A stretch of DNA of 64,000 nt from Cronobacter turicensis z3032 (GCA_000027065.2 FN543093.2:1120074-1184073); one strand, 5' to 3'; counted from the stretch's first letter, positions 50,482 to 60,231 are shown. Made by a program: numbers and translations. Notes: a model not told the origin generated them from the sequence alone.

Positions 50482-50544
50482 TCGCGCGCGGGGCGGGGAG
50501 TGTGCTACCATTCCCCGCCTGATTAGCCACCTGCACGCAATACC

Positions 50545-51849
50545 ATGAAATTTCCCGGCAAACGTAAGTCCAAACACTATTTTCCCGTCAGCGCCCGCGA
50601 TCCGCTCCTGCAACAAATTCAACCTGAATCCGACGTCAGCGCCTCCTGGGTGGTGGGTATCGACCAGACGCTGGTGGATATCGAAGCCCGCGTGGATGAC
50701 GCGTTTATTGAACGCTACGGCCTGAGCCTCGGCCATTCGCTGGTGATTGAAGACGACGTCGCCGAAGCGCTCTATCAGGAGCTGGTGCGTGAAAATCTGA
50801 TCACCCATCAGTTTGCCGGCGGCACCATTGGCAACACCATGCACAATTACTCCGTGCTGGCGGATGACCGCTCGGTGCTGCTGGGCGTGATGTGTAATAA
50901 CGTGCAGATTGGCAGCTACGCCTACCGTTATCTCTGCAACACCTCAAGCCGTACCGATCTGAACTATCTTCAGGGCGTTGACGGCGCGATTGGCCGCTGC
51001 TTCACGCTGATAAGCGAGCAGGGCGAGCGCACCTTCGCCATCAGCCCGGGCCAGATGAACCAGTTGCGCCCGGAAAGCATTCCGGAAGCGGTGATTGCCG
51101 GCGCGTCGGCGCTGGTGCTGACTTCGTATCTGGTGCGCTGCAAACCCGGCGAGCCGATGCCGGACGCCACCATGACCGCCATTCGTTACGCCAAAAAGCA
51201 CAACGTGCCGGTGGTGCTGACGCTTGGCACCAAATATGTGATTGCCGATAACCCGCAGTGGTGGCGCGATTTCCTGAAAGAGCACGTGTCGATTCTGGCG
51301 ATGAACGAAGAAGAGGGCGAAGCGCTGACGGGCGAAAGCGATCCGCTGCTGGCGTCTGACAAAGCGCTCGACTGGGTGGATCTGGTGCTTTGCACCGCCG
51401 GGCCGGTCGGGCTCTATATGGCGGGCTTTACCGAAGAGGAAAGTAAGCGCAAAACCCAGCATCCGCTGTTGCCGGGCGCGATCGCGGAGTTCAACCAGTA
51501 TGAATTCAGCCGCGCCATGCGCTTTAAAGATTGCGAAAAGCCGCTGCGTATTTTCTCCCATATCGCGCCATACATGGGCGGGCCGGAGAAGATAATGAAC
51601 ACCAACGGCGCCGGTGACGGTGCGCTGGCGGCGCTGCTGCATGATATTACCGCCAATAATTATCACCGCACCAACGTGCCGAATTCCAGCAAGCATAAAT
51701 ACACCTGGCTGACCTATTCGTCGCTGGCGCAGGTGTGTAAATACGCGAACCGCGTGAGTTATCAGGTCCTGAACCAGCATTCGCCGCGTCTGACGCGTGG
51801 CCTGCCGGAGCGCGAAGATAGCCTGGAAGAGGCGTACTGGGAGCGATAA
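50545..51849 (+). CDS. gsk: Inosine-guanosine kinase
   Basis: 434-aa PfkB-family ribokinase that phosphorylates guanosine and inosine, the same length as E. coli Gsk. The PfkB signature NTNGAGDGALAALLHDI contains the catalytic Asp. Purine salvage role together with nearby apt and adk. It lies 63 bp after hemH. Three dispersed palindromic repeats follow it. Confidence 0.97.
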   Translation: MKFPGKRKSKHYFPVSARDPLLQQIQPESDVSASWVVGIDQTLVDIEARVDDAFIERYGLSLGHSLVIEDDVAEALYQELVRENLITHQFAGGTIGNTMHNYSVLADDRSVLLGVMCNNVQIGSYAYRYLCNTSSRTDLNYLQGVDGAIGRCFTLISEQGERTFAISPGQMNQLRPESIPEAVIAGASALVLTSYLVRCKPGEPMPDATMTAIRYAKKHNVPVVLTLGTKYVIADNPQWWRDFLKEHVSILAMNEEEGEALTGESDPLLASDKALDWVDLVLCTAGPVGLYMAGFTEEESKRKTQHPLLPGAIAEFNQYEFSRAMRFKDCEKPLRIFSHIAPYMGGPEKIMNTNGAGDGALAALLHDITANNYHRTNVPNSSKHKYTWLTYSSLAQVCKYANRVSYQVLNQHSPRLTRGLPEREDSLEEAYWER

Positions 51850-51863
51850 CCGTGTCATGTTAC

Positions 51864-51892
51864 GGCGGGTGCGCTTCGCTTACCCGCCCTAC
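51864..51892 (+). repeat. Dispersed palindromic repeat, copy 5
   Basis: GGCGGGT-GCGCTTCGCTT-ACCCGCC then CTAC, in the gsk-ybaL gap. Confidence 0.88.
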
Positions 51893-51913
51893 GGTGAGCG
51901 ACCATTGTTTTTT

Positions 51914-51944
51914 GTAGGGTGGGTAAGGCGCAGCCGCACCCCCC
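51914..51944 (-). repeat. Dispersed palindromic repeat, copy 6 (inverted, diverged)
   Basis: GTAGGGTGGGTAAGGCGCAG, then CCGCACCC. The element is inverted relative to copy 5 and its pairing arm is degraded. Confidence 0.75.
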
Positions 51945-51974
51945 TTTTTATGCGCCACGTTGCGCCAGACGTTC

Positions 51975-52004
51975 GTAGGGCGGGTAAGCGTGAGCGCACC
52001 CGCC
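51975..52004 (-). repeat. Dispersed palindromic repeat, copy 7 (inverted)
   Basis: GTAGGGCGGGT-AAGCGTGAGCGC-ACCCGCC on the plus strand, nearly the same as copy 4. Confidence 0.85.
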
Positions 52005-52032
52005 TTCCGTCACGCACCCACCTTACATGCCA

Positions 52033-53715
52033 TCAACCGTGGCTCAAAACCTCCTGCGCCTGCTCGGGCTTATCGAGCATACGCAGCATCGTGCTAGCAA
52101 TTTCCCGCTCGCCCATCACCACCTCATTCGCGCCGCGCTCGGTGATGTAATCCACCTCGTCGTCGTAATGGGCGCGGGCGATGATGTCGATATCCGGGCG
52201 CTTCTCACGCGCGGTGGCGACGATTTCGCCCGCCTCATAGCCGTTAGGGATGGTCAGCAGCAGCCAGCGCGCGCAGTCGAGATGCGCCAGCGCCAGCGTC
52301 TGCTCATTGGCCGCGTTGCCCAGCACCGCGCGAACGCCGCGCTCGCGTAGCGCCTCGACGCGGGTGCGGGAAGTTTCCACCACCACCAGCGGAATGCCCT
52401 CAGCGATAAGCTTCTCGCCAAGCAGGCTGCCGACGCGACCATAGCCCACCAGCAGCGCGTGATTGCAGATATCCACCGGGTTCTGCTGTTCCTCTTCCAG
52501 CGCCTCTTCCAGCGTCTGTTCTTCCAGCTCGTCGTGACGAGAAAGAAAGCGCTCCAGCAGCACAAACAGCACCGGATTAAGCATGATGGACAGGATCGCG
52601 CCCGCCAGCACCAGGTTCTGCCCGTCCTGCGGCAGCAGATCCAGCGCCATGCCAAGCCCCGCCAGAATAAACGCGAATTCGCCAATCTGCGCCAGGCTTA
52701 CCGCAATCGTCAGCGCGGTGCGGCGCGAGTGGCCGAACAGCTTCACCAGCGCAAATGCCGCGAGCGATTTGCCGAACAGGATAATCAGCAGCGTGCCCAG
52801 CACCGCCAGCGGCTGCTGAACCAGAATCATTGGGTCAAACAGCATCCCGACCGAGACGAAAAACAGCACCGCGAAGGCGTCGCGTAGCGGCAGGGTATCG
52901 TGCGCGGCGCGGTGGCTCAGCTCCGATTCGTTCAGCACCACCCCCGCGAAGAACGCGCCCAGCGCAAAGGAGACGTCAAACAGCTCGACGGCGCCGAACG
53001 CAATCCCGAGCGCCAGCGCCAGCACCGCGAGCGTAAACAGCTCTCGCGATCCGGTGGCGGCGCTACGCGCCAGGATCCACGGCACCAGGCGGCGGCCCAC
53101 CAGCATCATCAGCGCGATAAACGCAATGACTTTACCGAGCGTAATAGCCATATCGAGGCTCAGCGTCGCAAGGCCGAGATTGCCTTTTTCCAGCATCCCG
53201 GCGACGGCGGGCAGCAGGACCAGCGTCAGCACCATCACCAGGTCTTCGACGATAAGCCAGCCGATGGCTATCTGCCCGCGCTGGCTCTCAATCAACTGCC
53301 GCTCTTCAAGCGCGCGCAGCAGCACCACGGTACTGGCGGTGGAAAGACACAGGCCGAACACGACGCCGGTCATCAGCGACCAATCAAGTAAGGTAGAGAG
53401 CCCGACGCCCAGCAGCGTCGCCACGGCTATCTGCAAAATCGCGCCAGGGATGGCGATAGACTTTACCGCCAACAGATCCTTCAAAGAGAAATGCAGACCC
53501 ACGCCGAACATCAACAGGATCACGCCAAGCTCAGCCAGCTCCGGCGCAAGCTTTGTATCCGCGACAAAACCGGGCGTAAACGGCCCGGCCACCACGCCCG
53601 CGAGCAGGTATCCCACCAGCGGTGAAATACGCAGCCGGTTGGCGAGCATACCGAGAATAAAGGCCAGAACAAGGCCACCGACAAGTGTGGTGATAAGCGG
53701 TGTGGCGTGATGCAT
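52033..53715 (-). CDS. ybaL: Kef-type monovalent cation:proton antiporter YbaL
   Basis: 560-aa inner-membrane antiporter of the CPA2 family with a C-terminal Rossmann (RCK/KTN) domain. Twelve or so TM helices (start PLITTLVGGLVLAFILGMLA), then GYGRVGSLLGEKLIAEGIPL as the nucleotide-binding glycine motif of the RCK domain. The role in potassium or sodium efflux is inferred from KefB/KefC. It is convergent with gsk. Confidence 0.94.
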   Translation of the reverse strand: MHHATPLITTLVGGLVLAFILGMLANRLRISPLVGYLLAGVVAGPFTPGFVADTKLAPELAELGVILLMFGVGLHFSLKDLLAVKSIAIPGAILQIAVATLLGVGLSTLLDWSLMTGVVFGLCLSTASTVVLLRALEERQLIESQRGQIAIGWLIVEDLVMVLTLVLLPAVAGMLEKGNLGLATLSLDMAITLGKVIAFIALMMLVGRRLVPWILARSAATGSRELFTLAVLALALGIAFGAVELFDVSFALGAFFAGVVLNESELSHRAAHDTLPLRDAFAVLFFVSVGMLFDPMILVQQPLAVLGTLLIILFGKSLAAFALVKLFGHSRRTALTIAVSLAQIGEFAFILAGLGMALDLLPQDGQNLVLAGAILSIMLNPVLFVLLERFLSRHDELEEQTLEEALEEEQQNPVDICNHALLVGYGRVGSLLGEKLIAEGIPLVVVETSRTRVEALRERGVRAVLGNAANEQTLALAHLDCARWLLLTIPNGYEAGEIVATAREKRPDIDIIARAHYDDEVDYITERGANEVVMGEREIASTMLRMLDKPEQAQEVLSHG

Positions 53716-54234
53716 TCCGTCTCCTTTCGTTGAATGTGATACACCGGATGTTTTGCGTACAACTCGTAACAGTTTATGACAATTTTCGGCAGCGCGGGGC
53801 AGTTTATTAGCGAAAACTTTCTTAAATCCCCCATTAGACGAAAAAAATGCGAACCGGGCGCAGAATTCTATGTTATCGATAGCCAGGCGAGGCGTTATGC
53901 GGGAAACCGGTCGTGTCAGTTCGTATTTAGAGTGGCAAAAGTGCAGCTTTTGCCAAATGAAAAAGTAAATGGAAGCTCAACAGCGTTGATGAGTTCAAAA
54001 ATGCCGCTTTTTTGACGAGGAGATGACCGTAAGGTGATAGCAATATTGTGAATTTACCGCGTGGCCGCCTTTTTTCGCTTATGAGCGCTAAATATCCGCC
54101 TTTGTGACAAGGTATAAACTTTGCTTGCCGTTACGCCGCGGTTTTGAGGAAAGTCGCAAATCTGAAAACAAAGTTGAGTATGTTCGGCAGGCGCTGTAAT
54201 TTCAGCATTCACGTTAAGGATAGGGAGAGTTGTC
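53716..54234. other. Gene-free region between ybaL and ushA; fsr absent
   Basis: In E. coli the fosmidomycin efflux gene fsr lies here on the ybaL side. This 519-bp gap carries no recognisable fsr fragment. It should contain the divergent ybaL and ushA promoters. A 79-codon frame at 53776-54015 has no ribosome-binding site or family resemblance. Confidence 0.6.
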
Positions 54235-55887
54235 ATGGGGTTAGCCAGAAAAGGGTTGGCTGTCGCGCTGCTGGCGGGGCTTAGCCTGCTGAGCGGCGGC
54301 GCATCCGCCTGGGAGCAGGATAAAACGTATAACATCACCATTTTGCACACCAACGATCATCATGGTCATTTCTGGCGCAACGAATATGGCGAATATGGCC
54401 TGGCGGCGCAGAAAACGCTGGTGGACAGCGTGCGGCGTGAGGTCACGGCCCAGGGCGGCAGCGTGCTGTTGCTCTCCGGCGGCGATATCAACACCGGCGT
54501 GCCGGAATCCGATTTACAGGATGCCGAACCCGATTTTCGCGGCATGAATATGATTGGCTACGATGCGATGGCCGTCGGCAACCATGAGTTCGACAACCCG
54601 CTGAGCGTGCTGCGCCAGCAGGAAAAGTGGGCCAAATTCCCGCTGCTCTCCGCCAACATCTACCAGAAAAGCACCAACGAGCGCCTGTTCAAACCCTGGG
54701 CCATTTTCAAACCGCAGGACATCAAAATCGCCGTCATCGGGCTGACGACTGACGATACCGCCAAAATCGGCAACCCGGAATATTTCACCGATATCGAATT
54801 CCGTAAGCCAGCCGACGAAGCGAAACTGGTGATTCAGGAGCTTCAGCAGAACGAAAAACCGGACGTGATTATCGCCGCGACCCACATGGGCCATTACGAT
54901 AACGGCGACCACGGCTCTAACGCGCCGGGGGATGTCGAACTGGCGCGAGCGCTGCCAGCAGGCGCGCTGACGATGATTGTGGGCGGTCACTCACAAGATC
55001 CGGTCTGTATGGCCTCGGAGAATAAAAAACAGGTGGATTACGTGCCGGGCACGCCGTGCGCGCCGGATCAGCAGAACGGCACCTGGATTGTGCAGGCCCA
55101 TGAGTGGGGCAAATATGTCGGTCGTGCCGATTTCCAGTTCCGCAATGGCGAAATGAAACTGGTGCGCTATCAACTCATCCCCATCAACCTGAAGAAGAAA
55201 GTGACCTGGGATAACGGCCAGACCGAGCGTGTGCTCTATACGCCGCAGATCCCGGAAAATCCGCAGATGCTCTCGCTGCTGACGCCATTCCAGAAAAAAG
55301 GCCAGGCGCAGCTGATGGTCAAAATCGGCAGCGTCAACGGGCGGCTGGAAGGCGATCGCAGCAAAGTGCGTTTTGTGCAGACCAGCATGGGCCACCTGAT
55401 CCTTAACGCCCAGATAGCGCGCACCGGCGCGGATTTCGCGGTGATGAGCGGCGGCGGCATTCGTGACTCCATCGAAGGCGGCGACATCACCTATAAAGAT
55501 GTGCTCAAGGTGCAGCCGTTCGGCAATACGCTGGTGTATGCCGATATGACCGGCAAAGAGGTGCTGGAATACCTGACCGCCGTCGCGCAGAAAAAACCGG
55601 ATTCCGGCGCCTATCCGCAGTTTGCTAACGTTAGCTTTACGGCGTCTGGCGGCACGCTGAATGACGTCAAAATCAAAGGCGAGCCGGTCGATCCGGCGAA
55701 AACCTACCGCATGGCGACGCTCAGCTTTAACGCCACCGGCGGCGACGGCTACCCGCCCATCGATAAAAAGCCGGGTTACGTTAATACCGGTTTTGTGGAT
55801 GCTGAAGTGCTGAAACAGTACATCCAGCAGAGCTCGCCGCTGGATGTGGGCGCACTGGAGCCGAAAGGCGAGGTAAGCTGGCAGTAA
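54235..55887 (+). CDS. ushA: 5'-nucleotidase/UDP-sugar hydrolase UshA
   Basis: 550-aa periplasmic metallo-hydrolase that breaks down extracellular nucleotides and UDP-sugars for salvage. Signal peptide MGLARKGLAVALLAGLSLLS, cleaved near ASA-WEQD. Metallophosphatase motifs ILHTNDHHGHF, GNHEFD and THMGHY, and the C-terminal nucleotide-binding segment GDGYPPI, are intact. The ribosome-binding sequence GGGAGAG precedes the ATG. It ends one base before the convergent ybaK stop. Confidence 0.97.
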   Translation: MGLARKGLAVALLAGLSLLSGGASAWEQDKTYNITILHTNDHHGHFWRNEYGEYGLAAQKTLVDSVRREVTAQGGSVLLLSGGDINTGVPESDLQDAEPDFRGMNMIGYDAMAVGNHEFDNPLSVLRQQEKWAKFPLLSANIYQKSTNERLFKPWAIFKPQDIKIAVIGLTTDDTAKIGNPEYFTDIEFRKPADEAKLVIQELQQNEKPDVIIAATHMGHYDNGDHGSNAPGDVELARALPAGALTMIVGGHSQDPVCMASENKKQVDYVPGTPCAPDQQNGTWIVQAHEWGKYVGRADFQFRNGEMKLVRYQLIPINLKKKVTWDNGQTERVLYTPQIPENPQMLSLLTPFQKKGQAQLMVKIGSVNGRLEGDRSKVRFVQTSMGHLILNAQIARTGADFAVMSGGGIRDSIEGGDITYKDVLKVQPFGNTLVYADMTGKEVLEYLTAVAQKKPDSGAYPQFANVSFTASGGTLNDVKIKGEPVDPAKTYRMATLSFNATGGDGYPPIDKKPGYVNTGFVDAEVLKQYIQQSSPLDVGALEPKGEVSWQ

Positions 55888-55888
55888 C

Positions 55889-56368
55889 TCAGTCGCGGCG
55901 GGCGATGTCAGCGAACTGCGCGTTCAGCAGTTTCGCTAAATCCTCCGCCGCCAGTTCGATATCCAGCCCGCGCTTGCCGCCGGAGATATAAATGGCCGGG
56001 AAGTCGCGGGCGGGCGCGTCAATCAGCGTCGGCAGGCGTTTTTTCTGGCCGAGCGGGCTGATGCCGCCTACCAGATACCCGGTCGTGCGCTGCGCTATCA
56101 TCGGGTCCGCCATTTCAACTTTCTTGGCGCCCAGCGCCTTCGCGACCTTTTTCAAATCCAGCTGTGTGGCGACCGGCGTGACGGCAACCGCCAGATGTTT
56201 CATATCGCCATTCACCGCCACCAGCAGCGTTTTATAGACCTGCTCTGCGTTAAGCCCGAGCTTGCGCACCACTTCATCGCCAAAATTGGTTTCATTCGGA
56301 TCGTGCTCATAGGCATGCAGCGTAAAAACTATCTTATTTTTTTCGAGTAGATTAACCGCGGGCGTCAT
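55889..56368 (-). CDS. ybaK: Cys-tRNA(Pro)/Cys-tRNA(Cys) deacylase YbaK
   Basis: 159-aa trans-editing enzyme that hydrolyses Cys mischarged on tRNA(Pro). It belongs to the INS/YbaK superfamily; the sequence [20 protein letters not shown] and [18 protein letters not shown] match E. coli YbaK (159 aa). Its stop nearly abuts ushA. chiX lies upstream on the other strand. Confidence 0.96.
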   Translation of the reverse strand: MTPAVNLLEKNKIVFTLHAYEHDPNETNFGDEVVRKLGLNAEQVYKTLLVAVNGDMKHLAVAVTPVATQLDLKKVAKALGAKKVEMADPMIAQRTTGYLVGGISPLGQKKRLPTLIDAPARDFPAIYISGGKRGLDIELAAEDLAKLLNAQFADIARRD

Positions 56369-56452
56369 GTTTCCTTTCCCATTTCTTTGGCCTGTCGGCG
56401 CAGCATAGCGCCAGACAGGGGCGAAAAAATTGTATCAGCTTGCTGGATTATA

Positions 56453-56481
56453 TTGGCAGCGTGGATGGTTTGCGCGACAAT
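56453..56481 (+). promoter_or_regulatory. chiX promoter
   Basis: TTGGCA (56453-56458), 17 bp, GACAAT (56476-56481), 7 bp before the predicted first base of ChiX. Confidence 0.75.
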
Positions 56482-56487
56482 CGCCGC

Positions 56488-56570
56488 AACCGTTCGCTAA
56501 CGCGCACGGCATAACGATAATAACGAAAGTTCCTCTTTGACGGGCCAGTAGCGATACTGGCCTTCTTTTT
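56488..56570 (+). ncRNA. chiX: Small RNA ChiX
   Basis: Hfq-dependent sRNA that represses the chitoporin gene chiP and is itself destroyed when chitobiose mRNA is made. Position between ybaK and ybaP matches E. coli. The 5' hairpin CCGT...ACGG, the central TTCCTCTTTGACGGGCCA and the terminator GGCCAGTA-GCGA-TACTGGCC with TTCTTTTT are recognisable. The E. coli A-rich middle is diverged (ATAACGATAATAACGAAAG). The 5' end is inferred from the promoter. Confidence 0.88.
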
Positions 56571-57369
56571 AAGACGCGCGAAACATCGCCGGCAGGTTAT
56601 CTTCGCCGTAGAGATGCAGCGCGCCGACCGCCACCACGTAGCGTCCCGGCGGCAGCGAGAGCAGGTAATGGTGCCACTGCCGGTTACGCTGCTGCATCAG
56701 CATATCCCCAAGCTCGGCGCTGAAAGTGTTCGGCAGCGCGACGCTACCCGCCGCCTCAGGCGGACGCGCCATCCACCAGCCCATCATAATCTGCAACAGG
56801 CGCGCGTTGGTGTGCCAGTGGGTTAGCGTATCTTCAAGCAACGCCAGACCGTCCTGCGGCAGGCGGCGCAGCAACTCCACCTGACTTTGAGCGCCTTCCA
56901 GTTCGTTCACTTTCACCTGGTGCGTCTGCGCCGCGTTTAAGAGCTGATAATCGATGCCGAAATCGGGCCGCAAGCCGAGGCGCTGCGCCTGGTGAGCCTG
57001 TAAAATCAGCGCCACCTGCCAGAGCGGCAGCGTATCCAGCCGGGAGAGCGGCAACGCCAGATCGTCGATATGTTTTTCAAGCTGGCTGAACAGCGCCTCG
57101 TCGAGACGCTCGCCGAGCGGCGGGCAGGGCGGCGGATCGCCGAAGGGCGAGTCATCGCCACGGATATCAGCTTCGACGATCAGCGCATCGGCACGCCGCA
57201 GTTTTTCGACCAGACGTGCGGGGAGCGGCGCCATATCCGCCGTGCCCATATGAATGCTGCCGACCAGGTGCAGATAGCGCCCGCCGGGCAGCGTAATATC
57301 GACCGCAGGCCACGGATAACCGGGGCGCAGAGTGTCAAACCAGGTGCGCAGACGACGTAACAGGCCCAT
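56569..57369 (-). CDS. ybaP: TraB/GumN-family protein YbaP
   Basis: 266-aa protein of the TraB/GumN (GxxH) family, related to Tiki metalloproteases. Conserved motifs LVGSIHMGT near the N-terminus and VAVGALHLYGEDNL near the C-terminus, each with a conserved His. The start at 57369 is set by homology with E. coli YbaP (264 aa). The frame extends to 57501, but the first 44 codons are the beginning of a different gene (a ParE-like remnant). Function unknown. Confidence 0.92.
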   Translation of the reverse strand: MGLLRRLRTWFDTLRPGYPWPAVDITLPGGRYLHLVGSIHMGTADMAPLPARLVEKLRRADALIVEADIRGDDSPFGDPPPCPPLGERLDEALFSQLEKHIDDLALPLSRLDTLPLWQVALILQAHQAQRLGLRPDFGIDYQLLNAAQTHQVKVNELEGAQSQVELLRRLPQDGLALLEDTLTHWHTNARLLQIMMGWWMARPPEAAGSVALPNTFSAELGDMLMQQRNRQWHHYLLSLPPGRYVVAVGALHLYGEDNLPAMFRAS

Positions 57370-57501
57370 AACCACTTCCCCTGACGTAAAAAGCCATGCT
57401 AACGCGCAGGCGGGGCGGGTGCAAACAAGAGGCGGGGTCAAACCGGGCAGCCCACCTCGATCGCGCTGCGCCTCGTCCGTGAGCCGGTATTCCGCCATCA
57501 T
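57370..57501 (-). pseudogene. Truncated ParE-like toxin remnant, fused in frame with ybaP
   Basis: From the ATG at 57501 (or 57498) the frame reads MAEYRLTDEAQRD, typical of the start of ParE/RelE-superfamily toxins. After about 14 residues similarity ends and the frame runs into ybaP by chance. AGGA precedes the ATG, which starts 6 bp after the stop of an antitoxin-like fragment. Looks like a decayed toxin-antitoxin module. Confidence 0.55.
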
Positions 57502-57507
57502 GGTCCT

Positions 57508-57640
57508 TTATTCGTCCATGAGTTGTCGAAAATAATCATCGCCGTCGGTCAGTCTGCCGTGATCGATATCCTGTTTCGCACGTTCCAGTTTCGCCTGCAA
57601 TAACTGGCGCGCCGTGCAGCGGCCATAAAAAAGCCCGCTG
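57508..57640 (-). pseudogene. Antitoxin-like remnant upstream of the ParE-like fragment
   Basis: The open minus-strand frame ends with LLQAKLERAKQDIDHGRLTD then GDDYFRQLMDE and TAA (57508-57510). The acidic, helical C-terminus directly followed by a ParE-like start codon is the layout of ParD/RHH antitoxins. No N-terminal DNA-binding half remains: the frame enters the copA terminator at 57627. Confidence 0.5.
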
Positions 57641-57651
57641 AGGCGGGCTTT
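57627..57651 (-). terminator. Terminator of copA
   Basis: On the minus strand AAGCCCGCC-TCA-GCGGGCTT is followed by a T run; it starts 5 bp after the copA stop codon. Confidence 0.9.
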
Positions 57652-57655
57652 GCGC

Positions 57656-60163
57656 TTATTTTTTCGGGTTAAACCGCAGCAGCCGGTTGGCGTTACTGAC
57701 GACGGTAATCGACGAGAGCGCCATCGCGGCGCCTGCGACCACCGGGTTCAGCAGGGTGCCGGTCAGCGGCCAGAGGACGCCTGCCGCGATGGGAATGCCG
57801 AGCGCGTTATAAATAAAAGCGCCCAGCAGGTTCTGCTTCATATTGCCAAGCGTCGCTTTGGAAATCGCCATCGCGTCGGCCACCCCCGTCAGGCTATGAC
57901 GCATCAGGGTGATCGCGGCGGTTTCAATGGCCACATCGCTGCCGCCGCCCATCGCGATCCCCACTTCCGCCTGGGCCAGCGCCGGGGCGTCGTTAATGCC
58001 ATCGCCAATCATCGCCACTTTACGGCCTGCCTGCTGGAGCTTCTGAATCGCCTGCGCTTTACCATCCGGCAGCACGCCTGCGATCACCTCGTCAATACCC
58101 GCCTCGCGGGCAATGGCGTTTGCGGTGACGGCGTTATCGCCAGTCAGCATCACCAGGCGGTAGCCTTCGCGGTGCAGACGCGCCAGGGCGTCGGCGCTGT
58201 CTGCACGCAGCGGATCGCGAATGGCGAAGAGGGCCGCCAGCGTACCGTTCACCGCCAGCAGCACCGGCGTGGCGCCGAGACTCGCCTCACGCTGCGCCTC
58301 ATCGCGCAGCGCGTCGGTCGCGATGCCGTTTTCTTCCAGCAACGCCTGATTGCCGAGCAGCAGCGTTTTCCCCTGCGCCTCGCCGCTAACGCCAAGACCG
58401 CGCAGCGTTCGAAAGCCACTGACGGCGGGCAGCGAAGCCCCTTCGGCGCGCTCGATGATGGCGCGGGCCAGCGGGTGGCTGGAGCCTTGCTCCAGCGCGG
58501 CGGCGAGGCGCAGCGCGTCCGCTTCGGTGATGTCGCCCGTGGTGGCGATGGCCGCCACCTGCGGTTTACCTTCGGTCAGGGTACCGGTTTTGTCGAACAC
58601 CAGCGTGTCTACGTCGCTTGCCCGTTGCAGCGCGTCGGCGTCACGCACCAGCACGCCGAATTCCGCCGCGCGCCCGACGCCTGAGATAATCGACATCGGC
58701 GTGGCGAGCCCCAGCGCGCAGGGGCAGGCGATGATCAGCACCGTAGTGACAATCACCAGCGTATAAACGATCTGCGGGGCCGGGCCGGCGAAATACCAGA
58801 CCGCGCCGCTGAACAGCGCAATCAGCACCACGACCGGGACGAACACGGCGGAGATGCGGTCGGCCAGCTTGCCGATTTCCGGCTTGCTGCTCTGCGCCTG
58901 GCGCACCATGCGGATAATGCGCGACAGCGTGGTGTGGTTGCCCACCGCGGCGGCGCGGAACAGCACGCTGCCGTCCTGCACGACGGTGCCCGCGTGAATG
59001 GTGTCACCTGCCGCTTTTTGCTGCGGCACCGGTTCGCCGGTTAGCATCGCTTCGTCAAACCAGCCTTCGCCATCGGTAATGTCGCCATCCACCGGCACGC
59101 GATCGCCGGTTGTGAGGCGCAGCGTCATGCCCGGCGTCACCTCCGCCAGCGGTAATTTTTTCTCGCCTTCCGGCGTGACGACGCGCGCGACTGGCGGCGT
59201 CAGATCCAGCAGGCGTTCCAGCGCCTTCGACGAACGCTGGCGGGCGCGCGCCTCCAGCATATGGCCGAGGTTAATCAGGCCGATGATCATGGCGCTGGCT
59301 TCGTAATAGAGGTGGCGCGCTTCCATCGGGAAGTGTTGCGGCCAGAGGTTGACGCTCATGGAGTAGAGCCATGCCGCGCCGGTGCCGAGCGCCACCAGCG
59401 TATCCATGGTCGCGCTGCGGTTGCGCAGGCTTTTCCAGGCGCTCTGGTAGAAGTGGCCGCCCGCGAAAATCATCACGCCGAGCGTGATAAGGCCAATGAC
59501 CAGCCAGAGCGAACGGTTTGCGTCGGTGACCATCATGTTGTCGCCGAACATGCCCCAGATCATTACCGGAATACCCACGGCGAGTGCGAGCGCCGCCTGC
59601 CAGCGAAAGCGTTTCATGGCCGCCTGCGCGGTCTGTTGCTGGCGTTCGCGGCGTTCGGCGTCGTCATCGATGGCTTCGGCGCCGTAGCCCGCTTTTTCAA
59701 CCGCTGCAATTAAGTCAGCGGCGGAGGCGTGGCCCATCACCAGCGCCGTGCGCTCCGCGAGATTGACCCGTGCCTGCGTGACGCCCTCGACCCCCTGCAG
59801 GGCGCTCTGAACGCGGCTCACGCAACTGGCGCAGCTCATGCCGTTGATAAGCAGCTGTCGGCTGTCGTCATCGTCGGCGATATCCGCTGCCGGAAGCTCA
59901 GGTTGCGCCGCTGTCAGTGCTTCCGACGGGGTTGATGACTCTGTCAGCGGGTTAGCCTTTGGGTGTGCGAGCGTCGCGTCGTAGCCGGCCTGTTTCACCG
60001 TCTCAATCAGGGCGTCCGCAGGCGCGGTGGTGGTGACGCTGGCATGTTCGATAGTGACGTCAGCGCGTTCAACGTCGGGGCGCTGTTCCAGGCTCTCTTT
60101 CACCCGTTTTACGCAGTGTCCGCAGGAAAGCCCGTCCAGGGCCAGTTCTATGGTGTTTGACAT
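57656..60163 (-). CDS. copA: Copper-exporting P-type ATPase CopA
   Basis: 835-aa Cu(I) exporter of the inner membrane (E. coli 834). Two N-terminal heavy-metal-associated domains (GLSCGHC and GMSCASC), the metal-site CPC in ACPCALGLA, phosphorylation site DKTGTL, actuator TGEP and hinge [10 protein letters not shown] are all intact. Controlled by CueR through the promoter at 60232-60262. A conserved frameshift site near codon 69 should also make the copper chaperone CopA(Z). Confidence 0.98.
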   Translation of the reverse strand: MSNTIELALDGLSCGHCVKRVKESLEQRPDVERADVTIEHASVTTTAPADALIETVKQAGYDATLAHPKANPLTESSTPSEALTAAQPELPAADIADDDDSRQLLINGMSCASCVSRVQSALQGVEGVTQARVNLAERTALVMGHASAADLIAAVEKAGYGAEAIDDDAERRERQQQTAQAAMKRFRWQAALALAVGIPVMIWGMFGDNMMVTDANRSLWLVIGLITLGVMIFAGGHFYQSAWKSLRNRSATMDTLVALGTGAAWLYSMSVNLWPQHFPMEARHLYYEASAMIIGLINLGHMLEARARQRSSKALERLLDLTPPVARVVTPEGEKKLPLAEVTPGMTLRLTTGDRVPVDGDITDGEGWFDEAMLTGEPVPQQKAAGDTIHAGTVVQDGSVLFRAAAVGNHTTLSRIIRMVRQAQSSKPEIGKLADRISAVFVPVVVLIALFSGAVWYFAGPAPQIVYTLVIVTTVLIIACPCALGLATPMSIISGVGRAAEFGVLVRDADALQRASDVDTLVFDKTGTLTEGKPQVAAIATTGDITEADALRLAAALEQGSSHPLARAIIERAEGASLPAVSGFRTLRGLGVSGEAQGKTLLLGNQALLEENGIATDALRDEAQREASLGATPVLLAVNGTLAALFAIRDPLRADSADALARLHREGYRLVMLTGDNAVTANAIAREAGIDEVIAGVLPDGKAQAIQKLQQAGRKVAMIGDGINDAPALAQAEVGIAMGGGSDVAIETAAITLMRHSLTGVADAMAISKATLGNMKQNLLGAFIYNALGIPIAAGVLWPLTGTLLNPVVAGAAMALSSITVVSNANRLLRFNPKK
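59952..59963 (-). other. copA: copA programmed -1 frameshift site producing CopA(Z)
   Basis: Slippery C-CCA-AAG (codons 68-69; 59963-59957), after which the -1 frame reads Gly then TAA (59954-59952). The product is a 70-aa copper chaperone containing only the first metal-binding domain, as in E. coli. Confidence 0.88.
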
Positions 60164-60231
60164 ACGTTGTCTCCTCAGTAAGCGGTCAGCTCAGGGTTGA
60201 CCAGAAAACGGAATGTTTTCAACTGTGCTTA

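Noticed and set aside
50492..50519. GGCGGGGA/TCCCCGCC inverted repeat after hemH
   Set aside because: No T run follows; too weak to call as a terminator.
53776..54015. A 79-codon plus-strand frame between ybaL and ushA
   Set aside because: No ribosome-binding site, no family resemblance, overlaps the expected promoter region.
57650..58684. A 344-codon plus-strand frame opposite copA
   Set aside because: Antisense shadow of a GC-rich coding region; low-complexity Arg/Gln/His composition and no start signal.
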